A stretch of 64,000 bases of DNA from Helicobacter turcicus (GCF_019711685.1 NZ_JAIGYQ010000002.1:62001-126000), one strand, 5' to 3'. Counted from the first letter of the stretch, positions 36,320 to 45,340 are shown. Made by a program: numbers and translations. Notes: generated by a model not told the origin, from the letters alone.

Positions 36320-36694
36320 CTAAAGTGATTTAAAAATATTTTCTGCCCAAAGTGGAATTTTTGTAATTTTCTGTGTTTTTACATCTAAACAAACAAGCGT
36401 TAATTGCGCTCTAAACACTTCTTTATCTTGCAGATAAATATTTTGAGCAAGTTTTAATGAAGCACTTTTTTGCGCAATTAGCTTAGTTTTAACTTCCAAA
36501 ATATCACCTAGTTTTGCTGGATATAAAAATTCAATGTGCATATCCTTAACCACAAATCCAATTCCATCATTTAAGGGTGGAATCCCTGCTTGAAAAAAAA
36601 CTTCAGAGCGTGCCCTCTCACAAAATTTTAAATAATTTGAGTGATACACGATTCCGCCACAATCTGTATCCTCATAAAATACACGAATTTGCAT
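36320..36694 (-). CDS. ybgC: YbgC-type acyl-CoA thioesterase (hotdog fold)
   Basis: A 124-residue hotdog thioesterase. The start MQIRVFYEDTDCGGIVYHSNYLKFCERAR is the family signature with the catalytic Asp (YEDTD) and the following helix. H. pylori HP0496, the same family, hydrolyses acyl-CoA thioesters of various lengths. It leads a three-gene minus-strand unit (ybgC, DUF493, M15 peptidase) and is preceded by about 100 bases without features. Confidence 0.92.
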   Translation of the reverse strand: MQIRVFYEDTDCGGIVYHSNYLKFCERARSEVFFQAGIPPLNDGIGFVVKDMHIEFLYPAKLGDILEVKTKLIAQKSASLKLAQNIYLQDKEVFRAQLTLVCLDVKTQKITKIPLWAENIFKSL

Positions 36695-36792
36695 TGTGAT
36701 TCCTTTTTAAGTTAATCTATTGTTAAAATTAATTTTAGAAATTTTTGAAGTTCCATACTTTTTAAGGCAGGATACAAAAAGATTCCAAAAAT

Positions 36793-37851
36793 CTATTCTA
36801 CAAAAATTCTAGTAGAATCTTTTGTATTATAAGGCTCAATTTCTCCAATAATCTCTGCAGATTCTATACCTTTATCTTGTAATGCTTTACAAAGGTCTTT
36901 AGCCTTAGCTTTACTAAGGGCGAAAACAAGCCCTCCAGAAGTTTGTGCATCATAGAGTAAAATCTCTAAGTTTTTGTATTTTGCGCTTTTATTTAGGCTA
37001 AATTTACACAAGTGTTCTATTGCTTTTTGATTACCACAACTTCCTCCAGGAATAATACCATCATGCGCAAAGGGAATTGCCTCCTCTATAAGAGGAATTG
37101 CATTGCTATTTATGCGGATATTAATGCTAGGATTTAGCATCTCACTTAAATGCCCTAAAAGTCCAAACCCTGTAATGTCTGTGCAAGCGTGGATTTCAAA
37201 CTCACTTGCAATCTCGCAGGCATAGCGATTAAGGGTCGTCATAATCTTAGAGATTTTTTCTTGTGTGTTGGGATTGAGTAGATTTGCCTTTAGTGCAGTG
37301 GTTAAAACTCCTATTCCAATAGGTTTTGTAAGGATTAGTGCATCGCCTATTTTTGCTCCATTGTTGCGCCAAATTTTATTAGGATTGATAATTCCGCTCA
37401 CACTTAAGCCATATTTTTGCTCACTATCAACTACTGTGTGTCCGCCTACAAGAGCCCCTCTTGCTTCCTTAATCTTAGATAATCCTCCCTCTAAAATTGC
37501 GCGTGCATAGTGTTTTGGGATTCTACACATATCCCACATCATTAGATTAAGTGCGCAAGTTACTACACCGCCCATTGCATAGACGTCACTTAGTGCATTT
37601 GCTGCAGCAATCTGCCCATAGACAAAGGGATCATTGACTACAGGAGTGATAAAGTCTGCTGTCTGTACAAGTGCTAAAGTAGGGCTTAAGCGATAGACAC
37701 CAGCATCTTCACTGCCTCTAAAATCAACTAAAATATCGGAATTTACATTATTACATAGTGAGTTTGCAATATGTGAGAGGTCTTCCAGACCTACTTTGCC
37801 CGCTCAACCAGCAACTTTAACGAAATTTGTTATTTTGATTGGCTCTTCCAC
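36793..37851 (-). CDS. selD: Selenide, water dikinase with an in-frame UGA selenocysteine
   Basis: SelD makes selenophosphate from selenide and ATP for selenocysteine and selenouridine synthesis. Only one reading frame with a UGA at 37806-37804 reproduces the family: upstream IKITNFVKVAG then U then AGKVGLEDLSHI, where most SelD proteins carry Cys or Sec in the catalytic loop. Downstream blocks are SEDAGVYRL, QTADFITPVVNDP, NALSDVYAMGG, GGHTV, TDITGFGLLGHL and DAQTSGG. Starting at GTG 37851 (AAAGG site 8 bases upstream) gives 352 residues with Sec at about 16, as expected; ATG 37938 is an alternative. Treating UGA as stop would leave two meaningless pieces. Confidence 0.92.
37778..37792 (-). 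promoter_or_regulatory. Candidate bacterial SECIS hairpin after the selD UGA
   Basis: On the coding strand AGGTCT, GGA loop, AGACCT form a perfect 6-bp stem 11 bases after the UGA. The loop starts with G and lies 17 bases past the UGA, matching the loose published description of bacterial SECIS elements (short apical loop with a G in the first two positions, stem at about this distance). It lies inside the coding region, as in bacteria. Confidence 0.6.
37804..37806 (-). other. UGA codon read as selenocysteine in selD
   Basis: TGA on the minus strand at 37806-37804, in the context GTT GCT GGT TGA GCG GGC, corresponding to the conserved G-[CU]-A-x-K catalytic loop of SelD. Confidence 0.88.
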
Positions 37852-38061
37852 TGCTTCTACCTTTAATGTTAGCTCTATGCACAAATTAGTGTTTTTTAGA
37901 TTCTGTATTTTGTAGTTTTGTTTGTGCGATTCTATCATATTTCTTGTGATTTTAGTTTTGAGCCTTACTATATTTTTGGCTTGTTTTGGTAGAATGGGCT
38001 GCTTATTTTGTATATTAAGCAGTGCAAATCTACACAAGAAACCCACACATAAGGAAAACCT

Positions 38062-38838
38062 ATGGAGCTACTAATTTTAGAGCCTTTTTATAGTATTGCA
38101 CTTTTTAGTATTGGAATCCTAACAGGAATCTTAGCGGGATTCTTTGGTATTGGTGGTGGGGCAATTCTAGTGCCACTTGTAATAATGTTAGGACATGATA
38201 TAAAAATCGCTATTGGAATCTCTATTATGCAGATGATTTTTTCATCAGTCTATGGCTCTTATGTGAATTATAAGCATAAGTTATTAGATATAAAAGATGG
38301 AATTTATGTAGGGATTGGTGGGCTTGTAGGAGCTGCATTTAGTGGATTTGTGGTTGATTATGTGGCTTCTAAAACGTTAGAAATTGTTTTTAGTCTTTTT
38401 ATTGTGTATTCTTTTGTAAAACTTTTTAAGGCTAGTGCTTATGGTGGTAAGAAGCGCATAGGGGAGGGCGTGGCTTCTAAATTATTTTTGGTGCTTTGTG
38501 GGTGCTTTGTGGGTGTGTTTGCTATCTCGCTTGGTATTGGTGGAGGTATGATGTTAGCACCTCTTTTGACGTATTATTTAGGATATAGCAGTAAGCAGAT
38601 TATTCCCTTGTCTTTATTTTTTGTGATTTTCTCTTCTATCTCTGGTTTTGCTTCCTTAGCATTACATGGTTATGCAAGCTTTAAAGAGGGAGTGATTGTG
38701 GGAATTGCGTCTTTAATTGGTGTAAGGATTGGAATCTTTATGCTCTCTAAAATTGATGCTAAAAAGCATAAGGCAACACTACTTATTATGTATGCTGTTG
38801 TGCTTAGCATAATGTTTAAAAAAATGTTTTTTAATTAG
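38062..38838 (+). CDS. TSUP (TauE/SafE) family membrane permease
   Basis: A 258-residue membrane protein of the sulfite exporter TauE/SafE family, seven to eight helices in two related halves. Each half has the family glycine loop: FFGIGGGAILVPLVIMLGH near residue 28 and SLGIGGGMMLAPLLTYYLG near 155. Members move sulfur compounds or organic anions; the substrate is unknown here. It is divergent from selD and its stop overlaps the kef-like gene end by 4 bases. AAGG precedes the ATG. Confidence 0.88.
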   Translation: MELLILEPFYSIALFSIGILTGILAGFFGIGGGAILVPLVIMLGHDIKIAIGISIMQMIFSSVYGSYVNYKHKLLDIKDGIYVGIGGLVGAAFSGFVVDYVASKTLEIVFSLFIVYSFVKLFKASAYGGKKRIGEGVASKLFLVLCGCFVGVFAISLGIGGGMMLAPLLTYYLGYSSKQIIPLSLFFVIFSSISGFASLALHGYASFKEGVIVGIASLIGVRIGIFMLSKIDAKKHKATLLIMYAVVLSIMFKKMFFN

Positions 38839-40574
38839 ATTTTGGATTCTTCTCCCTCTTCATACATTGCATCTTTTTGCTCTTCAATTGCTTTTAAAGC
38901 AAGATTTGAGAGAATCACTGCGCTTTCTTCGTGATTGTTGATTACTCCATAAAGTCCCATTCCTTTTAATGTTTCTTCTAGATTGTCATCATCAGTTTGA
39001 ACAATAATTCTAATGTGATAGGAAATATCCATTATATGGTGGCACGCCTGTGTGATAGCATTTGTAGATTCTACGCACAAGATTACCGCAGTGGAATTTT
39101 GTGCTTCTACTTCTTTAAAAATCATCTTGTCTGTGATATTTCCATAGACAATATTAATTCCATCCTTTTGGGCATCTTTTACGCGGTCGTAATTGGACTC
39201 TATAACTAGTATGTTAATATTGCAACCCTCTAAAAATTTCACTACTTTTTTGCCTAAGAGTCCATATCCACATACAATAACTTCATTAAAAGCCATCTCT
39301 TTTGGCGTGCTAAATGTATTGTCTTTGTTACGTATTCGCGTTGGAATTTGAAGTAAGCGAAGCATAAAATTTGTGCAAGTATCTAAGCGTTCTAGTATAA
39401 AAGGTGTGGCAACCATTGAAAAAATCACCATTAAGGTTAGGAATTGGTAGATGTCATGTGGGGTAAATTTTACTAGAGATTCCTGCCCAAAAATCCAGCT
39501 TAAGATTCCGCCATCAAGCTTTAAATTAAGAATCTTATGTTGGCTTGCAAGTAGAAAAATTGCAAAGGAAAATTCTCCGATTTGAGAAAGAGAGAGTGCG
39601 ACGCGCATACCGATTCTAGCACCCCTAAATATGCTCAAAAAAACAAACATTATAAGTGTCTTTACTAGAAGTATTAGCGCACATAAAATTAACACAATAA
39701 TAAAATATTTTACAGCAAAAACTACATCTACTTGCATTCCAATAGTGATGAAAAACACGCCGAGTAATAAATCTCTAAAATAGACCAAAACGCTTGCTAC
39801 TTGATATTTAAATGGTGAATTTGACACAATCATTCCAGCCAAAAACGCACCAAGAGAGAGCGAGAATCCAAAATATTTGCTCAAATACGCAGAGCCTAGC
39901 ACAATTAAAAATACCGTTCCTACGAAGATTTCATCAGTTTTCATTTTTGCGCTAGAGCGTAGAGCAATCCTTGCTAAAAAGCGTCCTGGTAGAATTAAGA
40001 GTAGAAGCACTGCTAAAGCAGATATTCCCGTGTTTAATAGCATTTCTCCCATGCTCAAACTTGTATCACTTAAAAGTTTAATGATAAGTAAAATGGGAAT
40101 TACAGCAATATCTTGAAACACCAAAATCCCAACAGAAGCTTCACCATAAGACGTTCTAGTGGCATCAATTTCATTTAAATGCTTTAAAACAATCGCTGTT
40201 GATGATAGGCTTACAGCACTTGCAATAATCACAGAAGTGTTAAAATCAAAGCGCAACAAAAAATGGCAAATTGCAAAAAATGCCACAATAGAGATTCCAA
40301 TTTGTAATCCTCCAAAGAGCAATACTTCCTGTTTCATTTGTGTGATTTTTTTAAAGCTAAAATCAAGCCCAATCATAAACATTAAAAACACGATTCCAAG
40401 TTCAGCGGCTTCATTTAAATCCACAGAATCTTCTAAGCGGAATCCAAAAATATAAGTTGTCAGTGTTCCTGTAACAATATACCCAATAATTGCAGGAATC
40501 TTTAAGCGATTTAATACGATACCAGAGACCACAGCCATTGCCAAGACGCAAATTATTATGAATAGTGGATCGAT
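38835..40574 (-). CDS. Kef-type cation:proton antiporter (CPA2) with TrkA-N domain; probable AUC start
   Basis: Monovalent cation:proton antiporter 2 protein with a Na+/H+ exchanger membrane domain (about 12 helices, residues 1-385; FLMFMIGLDFSFKK and SLSSTAIVLKHL segments visible) and a C-terminal TrkA-N NAD-binding domain near 420-535 (VIVCGYGLLGKKVV). It resembles KefB/KefC-type or YbaL-like exporters. The first ATG/TTG starts (40538, 40544) would cut the first helix in half. An AAGGAG site at 40586-40581 lies 6 bases from an ATC codon at 40574-40572, which restores IDPLFIIICVLAMAVV. I therefore place the start at 40574, with moderate confidence. Confidence 0.85.
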   Translation of the reverse strand: MDPLFIIICVLAMAVVSGIVLNRLKIPAIIGYIVTGTLTTYIFGFRLEDSVDLNEAAELGIVFLMFMIGLDFSFKKITQMKQEVLLFGGLQIGISIVAFFAICHFLLRFDFNTSVIIASAVSLSSTAIVLKHLNEIDATRTSYGEASVGILVFQDIAVIPILLIIKLLSDTSLSMGEMLLNTGISALAVLLLLILPGRFLARIALRSSAKMKTDEIFVGTVFLIVLGSAYLSKYFGFSLSLGAFLAGMIVSNSPFKYQVASVLVYFRDLLLGVFFITIGMQVDVVFAVKYFIIVLILCALILLVKTLIMFVFLSIFRGARIGMRVALSLSQIGEFSFAIFLLASQHKILNLKLDGGILSWIFGQESLVKFTPHDIYQFLTLMVIFSMVATPFILERLDTCTNFMLRLLQIPTRIRNKDNTFSTPKEMAFNEVIVCGYGLLGKKVVKFLEGCNINILVIESNYDRVKDAQKDGINIVYGNITDKMIFKEVEAQNSTAVILCVESTNAITQACHHIMDISYHIRIIVQTDDDNLEETLKGMGLYGVINNHEESAVILSNLALKAIEEQKDAMYEEGEESKI

Positions 40575-40708
40575 GGGATTCTCCTTAAAAAATAGGAATT
40601 ATATAGTATTTGTTGGGGCAAATCAACAAACATTAATTTTATATAGGAATTGTTTTATTTGCTTAATCTTTTTTGTTATGCTTCCGAACAAATTTTAAAA
40701 GGAATTGT

Positions 40709-41203
40709 ATGGAAACAATTGGTTTATTCTATGGAAGTGATAGTGGAACAACGCAGAAAACTGCGCAAAACATTGCAAAATATTTAGGAAATGTAGAATT
40801 GCATGATGTTGCAAAAAGCACTAAAGAGACTTTAAAGACGTACAAGAATTTAATTTTAGCCACTCCAACCTATGGAGCAGGGAATTTGCAAGGAGATTGG
40901 GAGGAATTTTTAGGTAAGCTAGATTCTAGTGATTTTGCAAACAAGACCATAGCACTTGTAGGTTTAGGAGATCAAGAGAGTTACGAATACACATTTTGTA
41001 ATGGTTTGTATTTTCTTTATGCCCTAGCACATAAGGAGGGGAAAATCATTGGACAAACATCACTTGATGGCTATTCTTATGCGGATTCTAAAGCAATTGT
41101 GGATAACGTATTTGTGGGGCTAATTATTGATGAAGTCAATCAAGAAGAACTCACGCAAGAACGTATCCAAAATTGGTGCGATTCCATAAAGGTTGCTTTT
41201 TAA
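40709..41203 (+). CDS. fldA: Flavodoxin
   Basis: FMN-containing electron carrier of 164 residues. The phosphate loop is YGSDSGTTQKTAQNIA near residues 7-22. The isoalloxazine loops ATPTYGAGNLQGDWEEF (near 55) and VGLGDQESYEYTFCNGL (near 88) are present. In H. pylori flavodoxin accepts electrons from pyruvate oxidoreductase and is essential. The ATG at 40709 has an AAAGGA site; an upstream ATG at 40673 adds unconserved residues. Confidence 0.94.
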   Translation: METIGLFYGSDSGTTQKTAQNIAKYLGNVELHDVAKSTKETLKTYKNLILATPTYGAGNLQGDWEEFLGKLDSSDFANKTIALVGLGDQESYEYTFCNGLYFLYALAHKEGKIIGQTSLDGYSYADSKAIVDNVFVGLIIDEVNQEELTQERIQNWCDSIKVAF

Positions 41204-41207
41204 GGGT

Positions 41208-41240
41208 AATGTGGAATTTTAGATTCCGCATTTGAAATTT
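41208..41240 (+). terminator. Possible terminator after fldA
   Basis: A stem AATGTGGAAT / ATTCCGCATT (one G-T pair) with a TTTAG loop begins 4 bases after the fldA stop and is followed by a T-containing AT-rich stretch. The next 120 bases to the convergent gene are almost pure A/T without features. Confidence 0.55.
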
Positions 41241-41363
41241 TTAGATTAAAGATTCAAAATTTTTCAGTTTTTATTTAAAATAATTGTAAAAATTATATTT
41301 ATAAAAATTGATAAAAATTTAGAATTTTTTTAAAAATTTTTAAAAATAAAAATATTAAGATTG

Positions 41364-42065
41364 CTATTCTCCATTAAAAATCAAAGCAATAGAATTCACA
41401 CAATGACGAGTGTTTTTCTCTGTAAAACCTTCTCCAAAAAAGATATGTCCAAGATGTCCGCCACATTTAGCACAAATAATTTCTGTGCGCCTACCATCAG
41501 CGTCTAGTTGTTCTTTTATCGCACCTTGAATGCACGCATCAAAGCTAGGCCATCCACAGCCGCTGTGAAATTTACTTGTAGATTCGTATAAAGGCGTATT
41601 GCATTGTTTGCAGACATACACTCCTTTTTTAAAGAAATTTTCGTATTCTCCGCTAAATGGTGCTTCTGTACCTTTGTGTAAAATGACTCTTTGTTCTTCT
41701 GTGTTGAGTGGATTATACATTAGCAATTCCTTTTGCTTAAGAATTTTTTGCAAAAACTCTTCTAAATTAAATTTTTTGCGTTGATTTTCTGTAAAAATAT
41801 GCACTATAATATCACCCAAATCCACAACAATCCATTCAGGATTTTCATCATCAATATGATAAAAACTTTCTCCTTTTTCTTTGAGAGGTTTTTTAAGGGC
41901 ATCTAGAAGTGCTAATGCGTGGCGATCAATAAGTGCGGTTGTAATCACAACAAAATCCACAAAATAATCTGTCTCACTAAGGTTAAAAACCTCAATGTTT
42001 TCAGCTTTTTTATCCTCCAAAATTTGGCAGATTTCTTGCACTAATGCTTTTCTATTTTCTTGCAA
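41364..42065 (-). CDS. Fusion of ribosome silencing factor RsfS and peptide methionine-(R)-S-oxide reductase MsrB
   Basis: A single open frame of 233 codons joins two families. Residues about 1-110 are RsfS (DUF143/Iojap), which binds ribosomal protein L14 and blocks 50S joining; VDFVVITTALIDRHALALLD, EWIVVDLGDIIVHIF and NLEEFLQ are its marks. From about 116 follows MsrB: HKGTEAPFSGEY, the Zn pair CKQC, FHSGCGWPSF, CAKCGGHLGH and the catalytic Cys in RHCVNS. No stop separates them. An AAGGA site 6 bases before an in-frame ATG at 41720 could allow MsrB to be made alone. The fusion starts at TTG 42065 (AAAGGAAG site), overlapping the nadD end by 25 bases. Confidence 0.85.
   Translation of the reverse strand: MQENRKALVQEICQILEDKKAENIEVFNLSETDYFVDFVVITTALIDRHALALLDALKKPLKEKGESFYHIDDENPEWIVVDLGDIIVHIFTENQRKKFNLEEFLQKILKQKELLMYNPLNTEEQRVILHKGTEAPFSGEYENFFKKGVYVCKQCNTPLYESTSKFHSGCGWPSFDACIQGAIKEQLDADGRRTEIICAKCGGHLGHIFFGEGFTEKNTRHCVNSIALIFNGE
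41715..41733 (-). promoter_or_regulatory. msrB: Internal ribosome binding site and ATG for a separate MsrB
   Basis: On the coding strand AAAAGGAATTGCTAATG: the AAGGA core is 6 to 7 bases upstream of the ATG at 41720, in frame with the fusion. Such a site would give a 118-residue free MsrB, the usual size of the single domain. Confidence 0.6.
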
Positions 42066-42643
42066 TTTGCTTCCTTTATCACAGATTCCAAAATTGTGTG
42101 TGGAATCCAATCTTTTAGTGCCGCGCATTTCCCAATCTCTAGCATTTGACGCAATTGTGTCGCACTAATTAGAATTTCTTGAAATTTTAATGTTGCGTAA
42201 TTTTTGGGGATTGCGTAGCCATTGCGTGGAATTATAACAAATTCTATATTTTTTTCTAGCCATGTAAATTCCGCCCATTTGGGCAAGGATTCCACATTAT
42301 CCGCGCCTAAAAGTAAAAAATACCGCGCCTCATTCCCAAAATCATAGGAATCCAAAATATACTTTAGTGTCTTAAAAGTCGGTGTGGGTGCATCTTGGCG
42401 CACTTCAAAATCTAGCACTTTAATCTTGCTTTTTTCACTTTGCATACTCTCTACTAATTGCTCTAGCCATGTTAGACGTACTTTTGGGGAGAAATAAAAT
42501 GCACTTTTAAAAGGATTTAAAAAGCTAGGCACGACAAAAAGCATATCAAGTTTAAGTTGTAAAATAGCACTTTTTATAATTTCTAAATGTCCATTGTGTG
42601 GAGGATCAAAAGAGCCTCCAAAGATTCCAATGCGCTTTTGCAT
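42041..42643 (-). CDS. nadD: Nicotinate-nucleotide adenylyltransferase
   Basis: NAD synthesis enzyme of 200 residues that makes nicotinic acid adenine dinucleotide. The nucleotidyltransferase signature GIFGGSFDPPHNGHLEI with HNGH starts at residue 5, and the C-terminal ISATQLRQML is the family (I/L)S(A/S)TxIR motif. ATG 42643 has AAGGCAG upstream; longer frames extend into the divergent prepilin peptidase region and are not conserved. The end overlaps the RsfS-MsrB gene start, and nadD-rsfS is a widespread pair. Confidence 0.94.
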   Translation of the reverse strand: MQKRIGIFGGSFDPPHNGHLEIIKSAILQLKLDMLFVVPSFLNPFKSAFYFSPKVRLTWLEQLVESMQSEKSKIKVLDFEVRQDAPTPTFKTLKYILDSYDFGNEARYFLLLGADNVESLPKWAEFTWLEKNIEFVIIPRNGYAIPKNYATLKFQEILISATQLRQMLEIGKCAALKDWIPHTILESVIKEANCKKIEKH

Positions 42644-42687
42644 ACACTGCCTTTTTTTGGTTAAAATTCTAGCAAAAAGAGTGTGCA

Positions 42688-43422
42688 ATGGAAATACTAA
42701 TTTGGCTGTTTGTTCTAGCTTTTGGAGCAAGTTTTGGTGCATTTGCAAATGTCTTAATTTATAGAATTCCACGTAATCTTAGTATTTTTATTCCAAACTC
42801 TTTTTGTCCTAAGTGTAAAACACCTCTTTCTTGGAGTGATAAAATTCCACTTTTTAGTTTTCTTTTATTAAAAACAAAATGCCGCTATTGCAACTCTAGG
42901 ATTCCAACTTTTTACTTCTTAAGTGAGCTTTTTGGTGGGTTGCTTGCGCTCTTTTGCTACGCATATTTTTTTACCACACCAAGCGCATTAGCACTCTTTT
43001 TTCTTGTGCTTGTCTTTTATGCGCTAAGTGCGATTGATGTGCATTTTTTAGCCATTCCAGACTCGCTAAACTTCCTAGCATTAGCTCTTAGCTTAATCTT
43101 TGCATTTTTTTATTACAATGAATTATGGATTTCTTGCATTATTTGTCTAAGTTTCATCGGTTTTGCCACGTTTTTGCGTTTATTTGTCAGTTTCCTAGTA
43201 GGTAAAGAAACATTAGGGGAGGGTGATTTGTTACTTTTTGGCACAATAGGTTGCGCACTTGGCGTATTTTATGGCGCTATGGCAATTTTTATTTCTGCCT
43301 TGTATGCACTAGTTTTTTTGCTTGTAATGCGTCTATTTTGGGGATATAAAAACATTGCTATCCCCTTTATTCCCTTTTTATTTTTGGGGTTTTTAAGTGC
43401 ATTTGCGTGGCAAATAGTATAA
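42688..43422 (+). CDS. Prepilin peptidase / leader peptidase, A24 (PilD-like)
   Basis: A 244-residue inner-membrane aspartyl protease that processes and may methylate type IV prepilin-like leaders. Six to eight hydrophobic helices; the N-terminal cytoplasmic domain has two CxxC pairs, Cys40/Cys43 and Cys65/Cys68. Catalytic aspartates are in SAIDVHFLAIPD and GEGDLLLFG. No pilin or competence gene is adjacent, so the substrates must be elsewhere; such peptidases exist in Campylobacter. The first ATG lies 44 bases from the divergent nadD. Confidence 0.9.
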   Translation: MEILIWLFVLAFGASFGAFANVLIYRIPRNLSIFIPNSFCPKCKTPLSWSDKIPLFSFLLLKTKCRYCNSRIPTFYFLSELFGGLLALFCYAYFFTTPSALALFFLVLVFYALSAIDVHFLAIPDSLNFLALALSLIFAFFYYNELWISCIICLSFIGFATFLRLFVSFLVGKETLGEGDLLLFGTIGCALGVFYGAMAIFISALYALVFLLVMRLFWGYKNIAIPFIPFLFLGFLSAFAWQIV

Positions 43423-43452
43423 AATACACGCATTTTAAACAAAAGGAATGCC

Positions 43453-44001
43453 ATGCTAAAGCTTGAAGAGAAGGAATTTTTATTAAACTCTATCCGCGTT
43501 ATTTATGACTATCCACAACCTGGAATCATATTTCGCGACATTACAACACTTATCAATAACAAACAAGCCTTTAGTTTAACTATAAACCACCTAAAAGAGC
43601 GTTATATAGGTTATAACTTAGATTTCATTGCTGGTATTGAGTCTCGAGGCTTTATTTTTGGGACAGCACTTGCTTATGCTCTAAATATTGGCTTTGTGCC
43701 AATTCGTAAAAAAGGAAAACTCCCCTATACAACCATTTCAGAAAAATATGCATTAGAATACGGGTTTAGCGAGATTGAAATCCATATTGATGCTTTTAAA
43801 GACACACAAAAAGAGATTCCAAATGTTTTGTTGATTGACGATTTAATTGCTACGGGTGGAACGGCGCTTGCAGCAGCAAATCTCATTAAGCAAGCAGGTG
43901 CGCAGTGTGTAGAGTCTTGTTTTATTATTAATCTTAAAGATTTACAAGGCGCAAAAGCAATGCGTGAGCGCACACAAGTATATAGTTTGTTAGATTTATA
44001 A
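43453..44001 (+). CDS. apt: Adenine phosphoribosyltransferase
   Basis: Purine salvage enzyme of 182 residues joining adenine and PRPP to AMP. The PRPP-binding motif [17 protein letters not shown] is near residue 118, and [14 protein letters not shown] and [11 protein letters not shown] are family segments. AAAGGAATGCC precedes the ATG. It follows the prepilin peptidase by 30 bases, probably co-transcribed. Confidence 0.95.
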   Translation: MLKLEEKEFLLNSIRVIYDYPQPGIIFRDITTLINNKQAFSLTINHLKERYIGYNLDFIAGIESRGFIFGTALAYALNIGFVPIRKKGKLPYTTISEKYALEYGFSEIEIHIDAFKDTQKEIPNVLLIDDLIATGGTALAAANLIKQAGAQCVESCFIINLKDLQGAKAMRERTQVYSLLDL

Positions 44002-44038
44002 CTAATTTTTTACTTTTGGGGCTTTGAGATAAATACAA

Positions 44039-45163
44039 CTAGGCTTTAGTGCTTATTGTGCGTTCTATTGTGGCACACATTTGTTTTGTTGCATCCATAG
44101 CACATTCTTTTTGTAAATCTGTGCTAACTTGTGCAATTTTATCCTCTAAAAGCTCCAAGCACTCCCACAGCACTTCACAAAAAAGATTCTGCTCTAAACA
44201 TAAAAATCCAAGTCCCTTTTCTTCAATAAACTTTGCATTATAATATTGATGGTTTCTAGCTGCGTAAGGATAAGGCACAAAGAGTGCTGGTAAGCCATTT
44301 GCACACAATTCCCATAGCGAACTAGCCCCAGCTCTACACACTGCAAAATCACAAAGCGCATACACGCTAGGCATTTCTTTACAAAAGCTAAAGACCACGA
44401 CATCAACGCTATTTATGGAATCCAATTCCACGCAATGCACTTTCTGCTGCATTTCTGATTCTAGCTCTGTCTTATCAAGCACGCCAACGCTTAAGCCTTC
44501 ATTAATATACTCCTCCACCACACGCACAAAATCTGCTTTACCGCTTTGGTGGAATACCCTAATTCCACGTCTTTTTAGTTCTTCTGCCACACCTATGGCA
44601 AAGGCATTAATTGCCCTTGCCCCTTGTGAGCCACCCATAAATAGCACATTCTTAATTGCATTTCTAACTCTAGCTTTTTTAAAAAATACTTCCATTATCG
44701 GATAAAATTTAATTGGAGAACTCTCTAAATACGAGGAGAAAAACACCTTTGCAAAGGGTTTTAAAATCTTGTTTAGTCGTCCAATCTCTGCGTTTTGCTC
44801 ATGGATAATAAGTGGAATCCTAAGCAAACATGCTCCAAAAGCTGCAGGAGCTGCAGAATATCCCCCAACAGATAGCACGAAATCAGGCTTAAATTCCTTT
44901 AAGATTCTACATGCTTCCTTTAGCGCACATCCTTGTTTCCAAAGTGCTTTTAAGAATCCAATTCCACGTTTATTTACAACCCCGCTTGTTTCTAAAAACC
45001 ATTTTTTATTCAAATGCGTTTCATTTTCAAAATACATTTTATCCGCTCCACTACTAGAGCCGATAAATACACATACATATCCACGTGCTATAAACGCATA
45101 CAAAAATGTTCTAGCCACGCTTAAATGCCCACCAGTGCCACCACCAGTAATTACAACACGCAT
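44039..45163 (-). CDS. murG: UDP-N-acetylglucosamine--MurNAc-(pentapeptide) pyrophosphoryl-undecaprenol transferase
   Basis: Peripheral inner-membrane glycosyltransferase (GT28) that makes lipid II. The protein is 374 residues with the N-terminal glycine loops GGGTGGHLSVA and SVGGYSAAPA, and the second-domain segments VLFMGGSQGARAIN and CRAGASSLWELCANGLPALFVPYP that bind UDP-GlcNAc. ATG 45163 has an AAAGGA site; the frame continues to 45208 without further conservation. It is monocistronic, convergent with apt. Confidence 0.95.
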   Translation of the reverse strand: MRVVITGGGTGGHLSVARTFLYAFIARGYVCVFIGSSSGADKMYFENETHLNKKWFLETSGVVNKRGIGFLKALWKQGCALKEACRILKEFKPDFVLSVGGYSAAPAAFGACLLRIPLIIHEQNAEIGRLNKILKPFAKVFFSSYLESSPIKFYPIMEVFFKKARVRNAIKNVLFMGGSQGARAINAFAIGVAEELKRRGIRVFHQSGKADFVRVVEEYINEGLSVGVLDKTELESEMQQKVHCVELDSINSVDVVVFSFCKEMPSVYALCDFAVCRAGASSLWELCANGLPALFVPYPYAARNHQYYNAKFIEEKGLGFLCLEQNLFCEVLWECLELLEDKIAQVSTDLQKECAMDATKQMCATIERTISTKA

Positions 45164-45340
45164 TAAAATCCTTTGAGTTAAAATAAGGGATAACAAAATA
45201 AAATTCACAAATTATACCAATTATCGCAAAAATGTAACAACTTAGCCTAAAAGTTAAAAATTTTTATCCTTTTTTTGTAAAAACAGGGTAAAAAAAATGC
45301 TAATATATTGTCAAATCCATGAAAATTTAAGGAATCCAAA

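Noticed and set aside
37804-38046. A separate short minus-strand gene ending at TGA 37804
   Set aside because: The region continues in frame as SelD; the TGA falls on the Sec/Cys codon. Most of the upstream part of that frame lacks conservation and is probably outside the gene.
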